Below, in pieces: positions 63,296 through 64,000 of a stretch of 64,000 bases of DNA (its first letter is position 1; the number at the start of each line of letters is the position of its first letter). A model generated the notes under the pieces. It saw nothing but the letters and a program-made list of their open reading frames with translations. It had not been told where the DNA came from and did not search any database. The translations under genes were made by a program, and so were the position numbers. Source of the stretch: Larkinella knui (GTDB taxonomy: Bacteria; Bacteroidota; Bacteroidia; Cytophagales; Spirosomataceae); NCBI RefSeq assembly GCF_003858645.1, contig NZ_RQJP01000005.1, positions 496,001 to 560,000 on the forward strand. The letters run 5' to 3'.

Positions 63296-64000
63296 TTAAT
63301 TCATCTCTTCGATTTCCCGCAGGTGACGGTTACGCATGGCGATGATCGATTCCGGAACCGGTTTATAATCAGCCGGTTCACGCAGGAAAACGAGTCGGAT
63401 ATTCCGCTTGTGAGCCGTTTCTTTAAAATTCTGAATTGTCGTCAGTACATCGCTGTCAATGTAAGACGAGTTGGTGCTGTCGATTTCCACAATGGCGTTT
63501 TCGGGTACATTCGTCAGCAATTTCACCATGCTGGCTTTGCTCAGAAACGAAACGTAATCGCCGAGGCTGATGCGGATGCGTTCCTGACCACCATCTTGAA
63601 ACGTCTCCGTTTTGTGGGCATTGAGGTAGTTTTCCCGCAGAACAAAAAACAGCGCGACGATCATTCCCACGCCGATTCCGGTCAACAAATCGGTCAGTAA
63701 AATGGCCGCGACGGTGGCAACAAACGGCAAAAATTTGGCGATCCCTTCATTAAAAAGCTGTTTGAAAATCTGGATGCGGGTTAATTTATACCCGGTAATC
63801 AGCAGGATCGAAGCCAGGGCAGCCCAGGGAATCCGGTTGAGAACGGTCGGCAGCGCAATCACACAAATCAGCAGCAACGAACCGTGGATCAGGGCCGCCA
63901 GCTTCGTTCGGGCTCCGGCGTTAATGCTGACCGAACTCCGGACAATAACGGACGTCAACGGAATTCCGCCGATCAACCCGCTGACCATGTTGCCAATTCC
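63296..64000 (-). CDS. SulP-family anion transporter, C-terminal part
   Basis: A partial gene running off the window end; the first codons lie beyond 64000. The visible part has GNMVSGLIGGIPLTSVIVRS, VLNRIPWAALASILLITGYK and several transmembrane helices, then a STAS-like C-terminal domain (SKASMVKLLTNVPENAIVEI, DSTNSSYIDSDVLTTI, with DST/S near the phospho-Ser position). The family carries sulfate, bicarbonate or other anions. A carbonic anhydrase fusion, seen in some members, is absent at this end. Substrate not determined. Confidence 0.9.
   Translation of the reverse strand, partial: GIGNMVSGLIGGIPLTSVIVRSSVSINAGARTKLAALIHGSLLLICVIALPTVLNRIPWAALASILLITGYKLTRIQIFKQLFNEGIAKFLPFVATVAAILLTDLLTGIGVGMIVALFFVLRENYLNAHKTETFQDGGQERIRISLGDYVSFLSKASMVKLLTNVPENAIVEIDSTNSSYIDSDVLTTIQNFKETAHKRNIRLVFLREPADYKPVPESIIAMRNRHLREIEEMN

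Overview
The window reads as chromosome from a Bacteroidota bacterium of the Cytophagales, most like the Spirosoma/Larkinella group. Evidence for this: a SusC/SusD pair, a protein with a type IX secretion C-terminal sorting domain, Bacteroidota-type promoters (TTG or TTTG, 20 bases, TAnnTTTG), few Shine-Dalgarno sites, bacilliredoxin BrxB, CtlX, and a moderate G+C by eye. No rRNA, tRNA, CRISPR array or insertion sequence was seen.

Layout. 1-8.4 kb (minus strand): an ebo metabolite-traffic locus, eboB-C-D-E-F. eboA is split off beside xerC, and two plus-strand envelope genes lie in between. 8.4-14.5 kb: xerC-like recombinase, rpsU, exopolyphosphatase-MarR-DinB, thioesterase, SDR and M19 dipeptidase. 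14.5-21.6 kb (minus): Wzi-like porin, then a suf unit sufC-D-S-E-T with brxB. A toxin-antitoxin pair sits inside the suf unit and its toxin frame is broken by a stop codon; sufB is absent. 21.7-24.2 kb: arginine deiminase and CtlX. 24.5-26.8 kb: MarR, SDR and SMP-30 lactonase. 26.9-32.1 kb (minus): SusC-SusD-lipoprotein. 32.6-38.4 kb: M20 amidohydrolase, LD-carboxypeptidase, a coupled GT2-deacetylase-GT87 glycan operon and DciA. 38.8-43.3 kb: Gfo/Idh oxidoreductase, then a SAM riboswitch controlling metY-metX. 43.6-50.8 kb: ROK regulator with a GH20 hexosaminidase, acetyl-xylan-type esterase, a heme/FG-GAP lipoprotein and an exported SAM hydrolase. 50.9-64 kb: CotH surface protein, acyltransferase, M48 protease, K+ channel, YtcJ-like amidohydrolase, TolC, DUF421, topoisomerase IB, a frameshifted beta-barrel and a partial SulP transporter.

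Two signals stand out. First, the ebo locus: the full six-gene set is present, but eboA is separated from eboB-F and each part has its own promoter of matching design. Second, at least twelve intergenic spacers hold long inverted repeats built from a few short words (GTTTACGGT, GAGTTAAGAGT, ATGATGAACGATGA, GGTTGAATGGTT, ACCTGACAGG). The same word recurs at loci tens of kb apart. In two places (eboA, eboE) the palindrome also encodes the last codons of the neighbouring gene.
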